A DNA stretch of 64,000 nt from Gelidibacter gilvus (GCF_004115975.1 NZ_SDDZ01000013.1:42424-106423), one strand, 5' to 3'; counted from the stretch's first letter, positions 53,510 to 63,006 are shown. Notes: a model not told the origin generated them from the letters alone. A program made the numbers and translations.

Positions 53510-55279
53510 ATGAGTGCCAAAAAGAAAACTATAGTTTACGACGTGAGCCTCTTCAAAAGATTGATGCAATACATCAAGCCTTATAAGCTTGTTTTTGCAA
53601 TGACTTTATTATTTGTAACAGGATTGGCGATTTTTGGGGCTTTGAGACCTTATGTGCTGCAGCAAGCCATCGATAATCAAATTGAGGTTCAAAAGTATGA
53701 TGGTTTTATGTACTATATCATCATTATGATTGTCCTATTGCTCTTGGAAGTCATCTGTCAATTACTCTTTATCTACAATTCCAGTTGGCTAGGACAGTCT
53801 GTTGTTAAAGACATTAGAGTGAAACTGTTCAAACACATTATGAGTTTCCGAATGAAATATTTTGATAACTCTTCTGTAGGCGTGTTGATTACAAGAACGG
53901 TTACGGATATGGAACGTATTTCGGATATTTTTGGAGAAGGTCTTTTCATGATTTTCAGCGATGTCTTGAAAATGTTGGTGGTTGGTGGCGTCATGCTCTT
54001 TATGAACTGGAAACTCAGTCTTTTGGTATTTACAACTTTGCCCATTGTTCTTTTTGCGACCAAGATCTTTCAGAAGTATATGAAAATTGCCTTTGAAGAT
54101 GTACGTAATGAAGTTTCAAATCTCAATTCCTTTGTTCAAGAGCGGGTCACTGGAATGAAAATCTTGCAGCTTTTTACTCGCGAAGAAACAGAATACAGAA
54201 AGTTTAAAGAAATCAACGCACGCCATAAAAAAGGCTGGTTAAAAACAGTTTGGTACAACTCCGTCTTTTTCCCGATTGCTGAGTTTTTATCGTCATTGAC
54301 TTTAGGGATGGTTGTATGGTACGGCGGACTCAATATTATTTCTGACGAATTGGCTTCTCAAGGTGATTTGTTCGCTTTCATCATGATGATTCCAATGTTA
54401 TTCAGACCTTTAAATCAAATTGCAAACAGGTTCAATACGCTGCAAATGGGAATTGTAGCCGCCAATCGTGTTTTTGCGGTACTGGATACCACATCGCAAA
54501 TTGATGACGCCGGCAAAATTGAAGCGGCACCTTTTATGGGCAATATTAAGTTTGAAAATGTACACTTTTCATATATTGATAATGAAGAGGTTTTAAAAGA
54601 TATTTCTTTTGAGGTCAAATCAGGGCAAACCATTGCGATTGTTGGAGCCACTGGAGCAGGGAAATCGACCATTATCAATTTGTTGAACCGTTTTTACGAT
54701 ATCCAAAAAGGGAAAATTTATATTGACGAAGTGGATATAAAGGAAATGACCTTGACCTCGTTAAGAGCTCAAATTGCCGTGGTACTCCAAGATGTATTCC
54801 TTTTTGCCGACACCATTTTAAATAATATTACGCTCAATAATCCAGAGATTACAGAAGCACAAGTTCAAAAGGCTGCCAAGGATATTGGGCTTCACGAGTT
54901 TATCATGAGTTTACCAAACGGGTATCATTATAACGTTAAAGAACGTGGCGTGATGCTGTCTTCGGGACAGAGACAACTGATTTCTTTTTTAAGGGCTTAC
55001 GTGACCAATCCAAGTATTTTGATTTTGGACGAAGCAACATCTTCTGTAGATTCCTATTCGGAGCAGTTGATGCAAGTGGCTACGGAGAAAATCACAAAAG
55101 ATAGAACCTCTATCGTCATCGCACACCGCTTGGCTACGATTCAAAAAGCTGACAAAATTATTGTTATGGATGCTGGACAAATTGTCGAAGAGGGAACTCA
55201 TAAGAAATTACTTCAAAATGAAAATGGTTACTACAGAAATTTATATGAAGTACAGTTTTTAAAGAATGAAGCGGTTTAG
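53510..55279 (+). CDS. ABC transporter, fused permease and ATPase (exporter type)
   Basis: A 589-residue half-transporter that would form a homodimeric or heterodimeric exporter. Six membrane helices (about 25-320) are followed by the ATPase with Walker A (379-387, GATGAGKST), Q-loop VVLQDVFLFA, signature LSSGQ (483-487, in place of LSGGQ), Walker B ILILDEA (503-509) and H-loop IAHRL. The LSSGQRQLISFLRA form is usual for the lipid/multidrug branch near YheH/MsbA-like exporters. Substrate unknown. Confidence 0.93.
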   Translation: MSAKKKTIVYDVSLFKRLMQYIKPYKLVFAMTLLFVTGLAIFGALRPYVLQQAIDNQIEVQKYDGFMYYIIIMIVLLLLEVICQLLFIYNSSWLGQSVVKDIRVKLFKHIMSFRMKYFDNSSVGVLITRTVTDMERISDIFGEGLFMIFSDVLKMLVVGGVMLFMNWKLSLLVFTTLPIVLFATKIFQKYMKIAFEDVRNEVSNLNSFVQERVTGMKILQLFTREETEYRKFKEINARHKKGWLKTVWYNSVFFPIAEFLSSLTLGMVVWYGGLNIISDELASQGDLFAFIMMIPMLFRPLNQIANRFNTLQMGIVAANRVFAVLDTTSQIDDAGKIEAAPFMGNIKFENVHFSYIDNEEVLKDISFEVKSGQTIAIVGATGAGKSTIINLLNRFYDIQKGKIYIDEVDIKEMTLTSLRAQIAVVLQDVFLFADTILNNITLNNPEITEAQVQKAAKDIGLHEFIMSLPNGYHYNVKERGVMLSSGQRQLISFLRAYVTNPSILILDEATSSVDSYSEQLMQVATEKITKDRTSIVIAHRLATIQKADKIIVMDAGQIVEEGTHKKLLQNENGYYRNLYEVQFLKNEAV

Positions 55280-55321
55280 GCTCTAGATTGATTTCTAACG
55301 GTGATGTAGGGTGATGTTTTA

Positions 55322-56104
55322 TTAGGCCAAATCCTTTTTGATCATTTCAATCAGTTCTGCATTATCTTTAAACATCACAAATTCCCCATTTTTTATATAA
55401 GAAATCTGTCCCGTCTCTTCACTAACGGCAATGGCTAAGGCATCGGTTTTTTCAGTAATCCCAACAGCTGCTCGATGTCGCAATCCAAAACGTTGTGGAA
55501 TGTTTCTTTCATTACTAACTGGAAGAATCACCCGCGTGGCTTTTACTGTATTATTTGCAATGACTATAGCACCATCATGCAGTGGACTATTTTTGAAAAA
55601 AATACTTTCAATGATGGGTTGTGTTACGGCAATATTCATTGCATCACCAGAGCTTGTCAAAAAATCGAGATTGTTATTCCGTTCCAGGACAATTAGTGCT
55701 CCTGTTCTGGTGGATGCCATTTTTTTGCATGCAGAAATAATTTCGTCAACATCCGTTTGTACTTGTCCTTCAGTTTTTAGAAAATTAAGATGTCTTAGGA
55801 ACTTCCGTTTATTTCCAAAGTTTGTAGAGCCAACCATCAATAGGAATTTTCTTATTTCAGGTTGAAAGACTACAATTAACGCGATAATTCCAACGTCCAT
55901 AAAACCGCTAAAGATCGAGCTTAGGAGACCCATTTTGAGGAATGCGGTCAATTTCCATACAAAATAGATGATGATGATACCAATAAATATATTGATGGCA
56001 ACAGTACCTTTTATAAGCTTATAGACATAATATAAAAGTATGGCAACGAGGAAGACATCAATAAAATCTATAATCCCAAAATCCCAAAATTTAAGCTCGT
56101 CCAA
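55322..56104 (-). CDS. cdaA: Diadenylate cyclase CdaA
   Basis: Makes c-di-AMP from two ATP. The 260-residue protein has three N-terminal helices (about 12-90) and the DAC domain with LHDGAIVI (DGA at 177-179) and RFGLRHRAAVG (RHR at 209-211), both catalytic motifs intact. Starts at TTG. No CdaR or GlmM gene is adjacent, unlike in Firmicutes; here a lipoprotein gene and folP lie just upstream on the same strand. Confidence 0.95.
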   Translation of the reverse strand: MDELKFWDFGIIDFIDVFLVAILLYYVYKLIKGTVAINIFIGIIIIYFVWKLTAFLKMGLLSSIFSGFMDVGIIALIVVFQPEIRKFLLMVGSTNFGNKRKFLRHLNFLKTEGQVQTDVDEIISACKKMASTRTGALIVLERNNNLDFLTSSGDAMNIAVTQPIIESIFFKNSPLHDGAIVIANNTVKATRVILPVSNERNIPQRFGLRHRAAVGITEKTDALAIAVSEETGQISYIKNGEFVMFKDNAELIEMIKKDLA

Positions 56105-56139
56105 TCCAGAAATGTTTTTATAAAATTAAAAAAATAGGG

Positions 56140-56820
56140 TTAATAAATGAACTCGTTTTCATTTATAGTCAAATTAGGCGATTTTACTTTTGAAAGTGTT
56201 GATTTGAAAGTAATATAATCCTGAAAGGTTAATTGATCATTGATACTCAGCACTAAATCGTAAACTGTCTCCTTAGGCAGTGTTTCAAGATCATTTTTAA
56301 GCGTCTTTATCGTCGATTTTTTGATAATGGAATCGTTATAAAGTGTCACAAATTTAATGTCATTTGGAGCCTTGAAATCTAAGATTAACCGTTTTTCTTT
56401 AGAATTGTAATAATCTGACGAGACGTTGGGGAGGATAGATTTCATCTTGTAAATGATTTGTGTAAACTCTAAAAATCCTAGGTTCTGAATACTGGTGTCA
56501 TTACAAGTATAATAATTTTTAGAATTTTCATTTTTATGAACTTCAGCATTGCGTTTTTTATCTTGTAACAGGACGATCTTCGGAATAACTTGACCTAATG
56601 TCAGTCTTTTATCGATGTTGACAAGCCAGTTAGTCGTACTGATAATATTGTTTCTATTGAGTTCAAGGCTGTCTGTTTTTGTTTCATCATAAAAAATATA
56701 GATTGGAGAAATATCATGAACTTCAGTAATCTCAGCATTCTCTATTTCAGGAAGTAAAATAGTTTTTTCGTTGTTACAGGAAAAAGTCAAAAGAAGTAAT
56801 AGGAGGGATAGATATTTCAT
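56140..56820 (-). CDS. Lipoprotein of unknown function
   Basis: A 226-residue lipoprotein (lipobox TFSC, Cys15). The mature part has two lysine-rich halves separated by FLEFTQIIYKMKSILP and no recognised domain. It lies three bases after folP and 35 bases before cdaA, so these three are likely one operon. Confidence 0.7.
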   Translation of the reverse strand: MKYLSLLLLLLTFSCNNEKTILLPEIENAEITEVHDISPIYIFYDETKTDSLELNRNNIISTTNWLVNIDKRLTLGQVIPKIVLLQDKKRNAEVHKNENSKNYYTCNDTSIQNLGFLEFTQIIYKMKSILPNVSSDYYNSKEKRLILDFKAPNDIKFVTLYNDSIIKKSTIKTLKNDLETLPKETVYDLVLSINDQLTFQDYITFKSTLSKVKSPNLTINENEFIY

Positions 56821-56823
56821 GGA

Positions 56824-57648
56824 TTATAAGTTTAATTGCTGTGTCAGTTCAATACATTCCTTAGCTTCTTTAACATCATGGACTCTTAAAATAGTCGCGT
56901 TTTTCTGCAGGGCAAGCGTGTTTAAGACGGTAGTACCATTCAGTGCCTGAGCTGCCGACGTATGAAGTGGTTTATAGATCATCGATTTTCTGGAAAATCC
57001 AACCAAAAGAGGTTTCTCCAACATTTTAAATAGTTCCAAATTTTTTAATAGCTCATAATTTTGAGCAGTCGTTTTTGAAAATCCAAAACCAGGATCCACA
57101 ATCACATCCACAATGCCTAAAGTTCTTGCTGCAGCAATGCGTTCAGAAAAGTAAAAGAGTATTTCCTTCATCAAATGCTCATATCTAACGTTTTGTTGCA
57201 TGTTTTGAGGTGTACCCTTCATATGCATCATAATATAAGGAATTTTTAGTTCTGCAATGGTGGTTAACATGTTTTCGTCCATTTTTCCAGCCGATATGTC
57301 ATTGATCATACAAGCTCCCGCGTTGATTGATTGTTTGGCAATTTCACTCCTAAACGTATCCACAGAGATTAAAACATCAGGAAAAGCATCTGTCAACAAC
57401 TTTATAATTGGAAGCAATCGTTGCAATTCTTCTTTCTCAGTAATATGGGCGGCATTTGGTCTTGAACTATAGGCGCCAATATCAATAAAATCGGCACCTT
57501 CATTCAGCATTTTGTCCACTTGCTTTAAAATATCAGCATTATTTTTGTAAACGCCACCATCATAAAAAGAATCTGGAGTCAGATTTAAGATGCCCATAAC
57601 TTTAGGAATGGTCAAATCAATAAGCTGCCCTTTACAATTTATGGTCAT
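56824..57648 (-). CDS. folP: Dihydropteroate synthase
   Basis: Joins p-aminobenzoate to dihydropterin pyrophosphate in folate synthesis. The 274-residue TIM barrel has MGILNLTPDSFYDGG, the second signature in FIDIGAYSSRPNA (usually D-I-G-G-x-S-T-R-P-G, here with A, Y, S and N changes that are conservative), and VDVIVDPGFGFSKT. Length is normal. First gene of a folP-lipoprotein-cdaA group; divergent from DUF1599. Confidence 0.95.
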   Translation of the reverse strand: MTINCKGQLIDLTIPKVMGILNLTPDSFYDGGVYKNNADILKQVDKMLNEGADFIDIGAYSSRPNAAHITEKEELQRLLPIIKLLTDAFPDVLISVDTFRSEIAKQSINAGACMINDISAGKMDENMLTTIAELKIPYIMMHMKGTPQNMQQNVRYEHLMKEILFYFSERIAAARTLGIVDVIVDPGFGFSKTTAQNYELLKNLELFKMLEKPLLVGFSRKSMIYKPLHTSAAQALNGTTVLNTLALQKNATILRVHDVKEAKECIELTQQLNL

Positions 57649-57745
57649 GAGGTTGATTCCGATTTTTAAGTTTGAAATTCAAAGTATTGATGGCGCAAAA
57701 GTCAAATTTATGGATATTCACTAAATTATAATTTTATATCTGGAA

Positions 57746-57777
57746 AACTTTGAACCCTGAACTTTGAACTCTGAACT
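57746..57777 (+). repeat. AACTTTG-type heptamer array
   Basis: Four exact 7-base units: AACTTTG, AACCCTG, AACTTTG, AACTCTG, then AACT. It sits between the divergent folP and DUF1599 starts. Confidence 0.85.
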
Positions 57778-57813
57778 ATTTAGGCGAAATTTACGCAAAA
57801 TTACCAATTTTCT

Positions 57814-58356
57814 ATGCAAGATACCTCAAAACAATACGATGCTGTTATTGAAAAATGCAGAAATCTCTTTGTTAATAAAATGTCCGATTATGGAAGTGCG
57901 TGGCGTATTTTGAGGCTTCCGTCCTTAACCGATCAAATTTTTATAAAAGCACAACGTATTCGAGGTTTGCAGCAAAATGCTGAGCGTAAGGTGGATGAAG
58001 GTGAGGAAAGCGAATTTATAGGCATCATCAATTATTGCACAATGGCATTGATTCAGTTGGATAAAGGTGTGGCTGAAAAACCAGATATGTCCGTGACAGT
58101 AGCCACCAAACTTTACGATGAAAAAATAGCTTTGACCAAAGAACTCATGATGAACAAGAACCACGATTATGGTGAAGCATGGCGGGAAATGAGGGTCAGC
58201 AGTTTAACAGACCTTATCTTGCAAAAGCTGTTAAGAGTAAAACAAATAGAAGATAACGCAGGTAAAACGTTGGTAAGTGAAGGTATTGACGCTAATTATC
58301 AGGATATGATCAATTATTCGGTTTTTGCCCTGATTCATTTGAGTCAAAACATATAA
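57814..58356 (+). CDS. DUF1599 protein with two repeated domains
   Basis: A 180-residue protein made of two similar halves: residues 20-70 (NKMSDYGSAWRILRLPSLTD) and 110-165 (NKNHDYGEAWREMRVSSLTD). Each has the conserved DYGxAWRxxRxxSLTD core and a following helix that ends in a hydrophobic Q/I/L stretch. The family is Bacteroidota-specific and of unknown activity. No enzyme motif is obvious. It precedes the BT_3928-tpiA genes. Confidence 0.9.
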   Translation: MQDTSKQYDAVIEKCRNLFVNKMSDYGSAWRILRLPSLTDQIFIKAQRIRGLQQNAERKVDEGEESEFIGIINYCTMALIQLDKGVAEKPDMSVTVATKLYDEKIALTKELMMNKNHDYGEAWREMRVSSLTDLILQKLLRVKQIEDNAGKTLVSEGIDANYQDMINYSVFALIHLSQNI

Positions 58357-58400
58357 GTATAGTAGTCTTTACAAACTTCTTTATTGGGGTTTGGAATTTT

Positions 58401-58408
58401 TAACTTTG
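58401..58408 (+). promoter_or_regulatory. Promoter -7 box for BT_3928-tpiA
   Basis: TAACTTTG, exact TAnnTTTG match, seven bases before the ATG. Nearly leaderless if used. Confidence 0.45.
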
Positions 58409-58415
58409 TAATTTT

Positions 58416-59510
58416 ATGAAATTTATAGTAGCTATCAGTAGAATATTTGTAGGCATCCTTTTTATTATATCGGGATTTGTAAAGCTTAATGATCCTTTGG
58501 GTTTTTCTTATAAACTTCAGGAGTATTTTGGAACTGATGTTTTAAACCTTCCGTTTTTGGAACCTTATGCTTTGGGAATTGCCGTGATGGTAGTTGTTTT
58601 TGAAGTGGTATTGGGTATCTTTCTGCTTATTGGTTATAAGCCGAAATTCACCGTGTGGAGCTTGTTGCTCATGATTATCTTCTTCACCTTTTTGACATTT
58701 TATTCTGCCTATTTTGATAAGGTAAAGGATTGTGGATGTTTTGGTGATGCGATGCCGTTGACACCGTGGCAGAGTTTTACTAAAGATATTGTTTTATTGG
58801 TCTTTATTCTAATTCTCTTTCTTGGAGTGAAACATATTAAACCAATTTTCAGTAAGCTCGGTACAACCGTTATAGCGCTTGTTGGTTTTCTTGCCTCATT
58901 GTCATTTGGATATTACGTGCTGATGCATTTACCAGCCATCGATTTTAGAGCTTATAAGATTGGTGATAATCTGCAGGAAAACATGACGCTTGGACCAGAT
59001 GCAAAAAAAGCCATTATCGATTATGTATGGACCTATACACTTAATGGCGAAGAGAAAACGGTGACTGACCGTGGACAAGGACCAGCGGAGTACGATGAGA
59101 TTATTGGCGTAGAAACCAAAGAAATACAGGCGGCTGACTTGCCTAGAATACAGGATTTCTCAATAGAATCTGAAGACGAAGACTTGACCGATTATTTCTT
59201 GGAAAAGGATAAATTATTAATGATTGTGGCATATGATTTAAAATCCGCTGAAAAAGATGGGATGCTGAAATTGAAATCCTTGGCAGATGAAGCGCTCAAA
59301 AAGGGGTACACTGTTATTGGAATGACCACATCTGATGAAGCCACAAAGCAAAATATCAAGTCTGTTTACAACCTCGATTTTGAATTTTATCTGTGTGATG
59401 AAAAAGTTTTAAAAACCATTGTGCGTTCAAATCCGGGAGTGGTCATTTTAAACAAAGGAACGGTGATGCAAAAGAAACATTGGAATGATATTGAGGAATT
59501 AAAATTATAA
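58416..59510 (+). CDS. BT_3928-family membrane protein (DoxX-like plus thioredoxin-like)
   Basis: A 364-residue protein. The N-terminal four-helix part (about 1-140) is of the MauE/DoxX type with FVKLNDPLGFSYKLQEYF and the Cys pair in KDCGCFGDAMPLTPWQSF. The C-terminal region (about 245-364) has a thioredoxin-like fold without the CxxC. The family always precedes tpiA in many Bacteroidota, as here (57 bases). Possibly a membrane redox protein; unproven. Confidence 0.9.
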   Translation: MKFIVAISRIFVGILFIISGFVKLNDPLGFSYKLQEYFGTDVLNLPFLEPYALGIAVMVVVFEVVLGIFLLIGYKPKFTVWSLLLMIIFFTFLTFYSAYFDKVKDCGCFGDAMPLTPWQSFTKDIVLLVFILILFLGVKHIKPIFSKLGTTVIALVGFLASLSFGYYVLMHLPAIDFRAYKIGDNLQENMTLGPDAKKAIIDYVWTYTLNGEEKTVTDRGQGPAEYDEIIGVETKEIQAADLPRIQDFSIESEDEDLTDYFLEKDKLLMIVAYDLKSAEKDGMLKLKSLADEALKKGYTVIGMTTSDEATKQNIKSVYNLDFEFYLCDEKVLKTIVRSNPGVVILNKGTVMQKKHWNDIEELKL

Positions 59511-59566
59511 AATAGAATATTAACTAAAAAATAAGTTCTTTTTTGAAAGGAATTTGAAGATAGCAT

Positions 59567-60316
59567 ATGAGAAAAAATATCGTAGCAGGAAACTGGAAAA
59601 TGAACAATGGTTTGTCGGAAACGGAAACATTGATTAGAGAGCTTAAATCGCAAAACAAGATTGGCGATGTTGAGGTGATGATCGCACCATCATTCACTAA
59701 CCTTTGGCAAGCTTTTAATTCGCTAAAAGACAGTTCTATTGAGGTGATTGCACAAAATATGCATTTCGCAGAATCTGGTGCCTACACTGGAGAGGTCAGT
59801 GCCACGATGATAAAAAGTCTTGGTGTTAAAACGGTCATTTTAGGACATAGTGAGCGCCGAGCTTATTTTAATGAAACGGATGAGCTGCTGGCTAAAAAAG
59901 TGGATGCAGCCCTAAAAAACGAGATGCGTGTTATTTTCTGTTTTGGTGAAGAGTTGAAAGATCGGAAATCTGAAAATCAGGAGCATATTGTTGAAGATCA
60001 AATCAAAAATGCCTTATTTCATTTAGATGCATCAGCATTTAAGAACATCGTTTTGGCTTATGAACCTGTTTGGGCGATTGGTACAGGTGAAACCGCAAGC
60101 CCGGAGCAGGCTCAGGATATGCACGCGTTTATTAGAAAAACATTGGCAGATAAATACGGAAAGGATTTAGCCGATAATATGTCTATTCTTTATGGTGGCA
60201 GCTGTAAACCATCAAATGCTAAAGAGATTTTCTCTAAACCAGACGTTGATGGCGGATTAATTGGTGGAGCTGCACTTAATGCAGACGATTTTTTTGCCAT
60301 TGTAAATTCATTTTAA
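59567..60316 (+). CDS. tpiA: Triose-phosphate isomerase
   Basis: Interconverts glyceraldehyde-3-phosphate and dihydroxyacetone phosphate in glycolysis. The 249-residue barrel has the catalytic residues N9 and K11 (AGNWKMN), H94 (ILGHSERR) and E166 (LAYEPVWAIGTG), plus the phosphate loop GGSCKPSNAKEIF and GGLIGGAAL. Between BT_3928 and prmA. Confidence 0.97.
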   Translation: MRKNIVAGNWKMNNGLSETETLIRELKSQNKIGDVEVMIAPSFTNLWQAFNSLKDSSIEVIAQNMHFAESGAYTGEVSATMIKSLGVKTVILGHSERRAYFNETDELLAKKVDAALKNEMRVIFCFGEELKDRKSENQEHIVEDQIKNALFHLDASAFKNIVLAYEPVWAIGTGETASPEQAQDMHAFIRKTLADKYGKDLADNMSILYGGSCKPSNAKEIFSKPDVDGGLIGGAALNADDFFAIVNSF

Positions 60317-60331
60317 TTATAAATACAAACC

Positions 60332-60367
60332 CCGTCTTGAGTTCCTTTATGGAACTCTGCACGACGG
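60332..60367 (+). repeat. Two-tiered hairpin between tpiA and prmA
   Basis: Outer CCGTC/GACGG and inner GAGTTCC/GGAACTC (5-base loop), with bulges of 2 and 5 bases between them. No T-run. It may slow transcription or set differential expression. Confidence 0.6.
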
Positions 60368-60383
60368 AAATTAGAAATCAAAA

Positions 60384-61220
60384 ATGTCCAACACAATTTA
60401 TATAGGTTATCAATTTAAGGTAGAACCGCTACAACCAGGAACAGAAATCCTGATTGCTGAATTGGGTTATGCTGGTTTTGAGAGTTTTGTGGAAACTGAC
60501 GAAGGTGTTACCGCGTATATCCAGAAGGACGAATGGAATGAGAATATTTTAGAGGATATTCAAATTTTGAAATCTGATGAATTTGAGTTTTCTTATACTT
60601 TTGAGGATATTGACCAGGTCAATTGGAATGAAGAATGGGAAAAGAATTTCAATCCTATTATTGTTGATGATATCTGTTCCGTTCGTGCGCCATTTCACGC
60701 CAAACCAGAAACCGAATACGACATTGTTATTGAGCCTAAAATGAGTTTTGGTACTGGGCATCATGAGACGACGCATATGATGATTCAGCATATTCTGAAA
60801 AATGATTTCAAGGATAAATCGGTATTGGATATGGGCTGTGGTACAGGTGTTTTGGCGATTCTTGCTGAGATGAAAGGAGCCAAGCCTATAGATGCCATCG
60901 ATTATGACAATTGGTGTTATTTGAACAGTTTGGAAAATGTGGAACGAAATAACTGTAAACACATTACAGTTTTGGAAGGTGATGCCAGTTTATTGGAAAA
61001 TCGAAAATATGATACCATCATTGCCAACATTAACCGAAATATACTACTGAATGATCTCGATTCTTATGCCAAATGTCTCAACCCAAAGGGAACGATTTTT
61101 TTGAGCGGATTTTACAATCACGATATTCCCGCCATTCAAGAAGAATGCAATAAACAGGGGTTGACCTACGTTGAAAGTTTGGAAAGAAATAATTGGGTGG
61201 CTTTAAAATTCGTAAATTAG
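60384..61220 (+). CDS. prmA: Ribosomal protein L11 methyltransferase
   Basis: SAM-dependent methylation of ribosomal protein L11. In 278 residues: an N-terminal substrate-recognition domain (about 1-95), then the methyltransferase fold with KMSFGTGHHETT, SAM motif VLDMGCGTGVLAI and the IIANINRNIL motif IV. Normal length. Downstream of tpiA and upstream of clpS, which follows after 82 bases. Confidence 0.95.
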   Translation: MSNTIYIGYQFKVEPLQPGTEILIAELGYAGFESFVETDEGVTAYIQKDEWNENILEDIQILKSDEFEFSYTFEDIDQVNWNEEWEKNFNPIIVDDICSVRAPFHAKPETEYDIVIEPKMSFGTGHHETTHMMIQHILKNDFKDKSVLDMGCGTGVLAILAEMKGAKPIDAIDYDNWCYLNSLENVERNNCKHITVLEGDASLLENRKYDTIIANINRNILLNDLDSYAKCLNPKGTIFLSGFYNHDIPAIQEECNKQGLTYVESLERNNWVALKFVN

Positions 61221-61272
61221 CTAGAGGATAGAGGATAAAAGAGAAACCTAATAAAAGTGATAAACTGTGCAG

Positions 61273-61295
61273 ACTGAATACTGCATACTGAAGAC
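61273..61295 (+). repeat. ACTGAAT-type heptamer array
   Basis: Three exact 7-base units, ACTGAAT, ACTGCAT, ACTGAAG, then AC. It lies just before the clpS start and shares the ACTGAAGAC word with the repeat upstream of folD. Confidence 0.75.
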
Positions 61296-61302
61296 AAAAA
61301 AA

Positions 61303-61578
61303 ATGAGTACTAAAGAGAAAATTAAAGAAGACCTTCTCGTTGATACCCTAGAGCAAAATCAGAACGAGATTGTGTTGTATAATGACGATGTCAATACTTT
61401 TGATTACGTCATTGATACGCTTATTTATGCGTGCGACCATACCCCTGAACAAGCAGAGCAATGTTCCATATTAGTCCATTATAAAGGAAAGTGTACTGTA
61501 AAAACAGGATCTTATGAAGATCTTAAACCACGTTGCTCCATGCTTTTGGAGGCGGGTTTGAGTGCAGAAATAATATAA
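61303..61578 (+). CDS. clpS: ATP-dependent Clp protease adaptor ClpS
   Basis: N-end-rule adaptor that hands proteins to ClpAP or ClpCP. The 91-residue protein starts at ATG 61303 (MSTKEKIKEDLLVD); a frame from 61267 runs through the heptamer array. Core features are LYNDDVNTFDYVIDTL and the HYKGKCTVKTGSYEDLKPRCS segment that holds the N-degron pocket. Closed by a terminator. Confidence 0.94.
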   Translation: MSTKEKIKEDLLVDTLEQNQNEIVLYNDDVNTFDYVIDTLIYACDHTPEQAEQCSILVHYKGKCTVKTGSYEDLKPRCSMLLEAGLSAEII

Positions 61579-61588
61579 TTAAAAAGAA

Positions 61589-61627
61589 AACCTCTCAGGT
61601 TTTTAGAATCTGAGAGGTCTTTTTTCT
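61589..61627 (+). terminator. Terminator of clpS
   Basis: Stem CCTCTCAG/CTGAGAGG with an 11-base loop and a T-rich tail. Confidence 0.7.
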
Positions 61628-61691
61628 TTCTTGGCGCCTCCTGCGCCTCTGCAAGAAACTCTCCGTAACCGAAGCAGTCACTTACCCGAAT

Positions 61692-62105
61692 TTAATGCGG
61701 AAGCTTATCTTTCAACACCCCATAAACGTAAGTGCCAAGAATCGCTGCTAAAATAACAATGAGCATCGTGAAAACTCCCGTGCCAACCAAGATGTACATT
61801 GGTCCTGGGCAAGCCCCAGATAATGCCCATCCCAAGCCGAAAAGCGTGCCACCTAAAATATAGCGTGTAAAGCCTTTCTCTTTATCAGGGACGCTCATTA
61901 AGCCACCTTCTATATTTTTGAACTTGAATTTTTTAGTGATCAGAAGTAAAATCACTCCTGTGGCAATTGCAGTACCTATAATCCCGTACATGTGGAAGGA
62001 TTCAAAGCGGAACATTTCATAGATGCGATACCATGATACCGCCTCAGATTTCACTAAAATGATTCCGAAGACAACTCCAACGAGTAAAAATTTTAAAAAT
62101 TTCAT
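61692..62105 (-). CDS. YeeE/YedE-family transporter subunit, DUF6691 half
   Basis: A 137-residue membrane protein with four helices and the motif GLGWALSGACPGPMYILVGTG, in which the Cys is the sulfur-relay residue of YeeE/YedE thiosulfate or sulfur carriers. It pairs with the next gene, which carries the other half; together they equal one full-length YeeE. The genes are 89 bases apart. Likely moves thiosulfate or sulfide-derived sulfur inward. Confidence 0.88.
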   Translation of the reverse strand: MKFLKFLLVGVVFGIILVKSEAVSWYRIYEMFRFESFHMYGIIGTAIATGVILLLITKKFKFKNIEGGLMSVPDKEKGFTRYILGGTLFGLGWALSGACPGPMYILVGTGVFTMLIVILAAILGTYVYGVLKDKLPH

Positions 62106-62194
62106 CTGTATATATTTATTGTTTTTTGAATGTCAGCTGCAAGGTCCAAGTTAACTTTTAAGCTAATTTAAAATTCGCAAAAGGACATTTCATG

Positions 62195-62755
62195 TTAACC
62201 AAAAATTAAAGGGAATAGTAAGTGAATCATAATCAATCCACCAAGAAAAAAGCCAACTACAGCGATTAAAGATGGCAGTTGTAAGTTACTTAAACCAGTA
62301 ATGGCATGCCCAGATGTACATCCGCCGGCATAGCGGGTTCCGAAGCCAACCAAGAAGCCTCCAATAATTAAAGTGGATAAACCTTTCAGGCTGAAAGCGG
62401 CATCCCAACTAAATAATTCGGCTGGTAATAAGCTTTTTCCTGCATTTTCAAACCCTAATTGTGATAGGCTTTCAACAGTTACAGGATTCAAATCGATGTC
62501 AACCGGATTGGATAATAAAAAATGAGCGATAAATCCGCCAATCACCGCGCCCAAAACGACAACCAAATTCCATTTTTGCGACTTCCAATCGAAGTCAAAA
62601 AAAGCAGTTTTTCTACCTGCCCCAGCAATGGCGCAAAAGGTTCTCAGATTGGAGGACATTCCAAAAGTCTTCCCAAAATAAATAAGTGTAAACATGATCA
62701 TGGCTAGCAAGGGACCTGAAACGTACCAAGGCCAAGGTTGTAAAATGTATTCCAT
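62195..62755 (-). CDS. YeeE/YedE-family transporter subunit
   Basis: A 186-residue membrane protein with five helices. The conserved [21 protein letters not shown] motif has the second sulfur-relay Cys. Preceded by a -7 box 16 bases upstream. Forms the complementary half of the DUF6691 gene downstream. Rhodanese or TusA-like partners are not in the window, so its sulfur acceptor is unknown. Confidence 0.9.
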   Translation of the reverse strand: MEYILQPWPWYVSGPLLAMIMFTLIYFGKTFGMSSNLRTFCAIAGAGRKTAFFDFDWKSQKWNLVVVLGAVIGGFIAHFLLSNPVDIDLNPVTVESLSQLGFENAGKSLLPAELFSWDAAFSLKGLSTLIIGGFLVGFGTRYAGGCTSGHAITGLSNLQLPSLIAVVGFFLGGLIMIHLLFPLIFG

Positions 62756-62771
62756 TGAATTATTTTTTTTG

Positions 62772-62779
62772 CAAATGTA
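62772..62779 (-). promoter_or_regulatory. Promoter -7 box for the YeeE pair
   Basis: Minus-strand TACATTTG, exact TAnnTTTG match, 16 bases before the start. Confidence 0.6.
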
Positions 62780-63006
62780 AGTGTACTAAGTTAGATTTGT
62801 AAGGATTGTTCCTCAAAAAATACAATACCTGCTTCAGGTCATGTTCGGAAACTATGATACTGTCTACTCTTGATTAAAATGCTTAATGAAGTCGTGCTTA
62901 GACATGTTCTAGAAGGTAAATGTGCCAAATTGATGTTAGAAAAAACCTCCTAATTCTACATGAATCAGAGTTGGCAAATAAACATTTACAAATTTGAAAT
63001 AAATTG

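Noticed and set aside
62879..62953. 24-codon plus-strand frame before tRNA-Arg
   Set aside because: Too short, no promoter or start context, no recognisable sequence.
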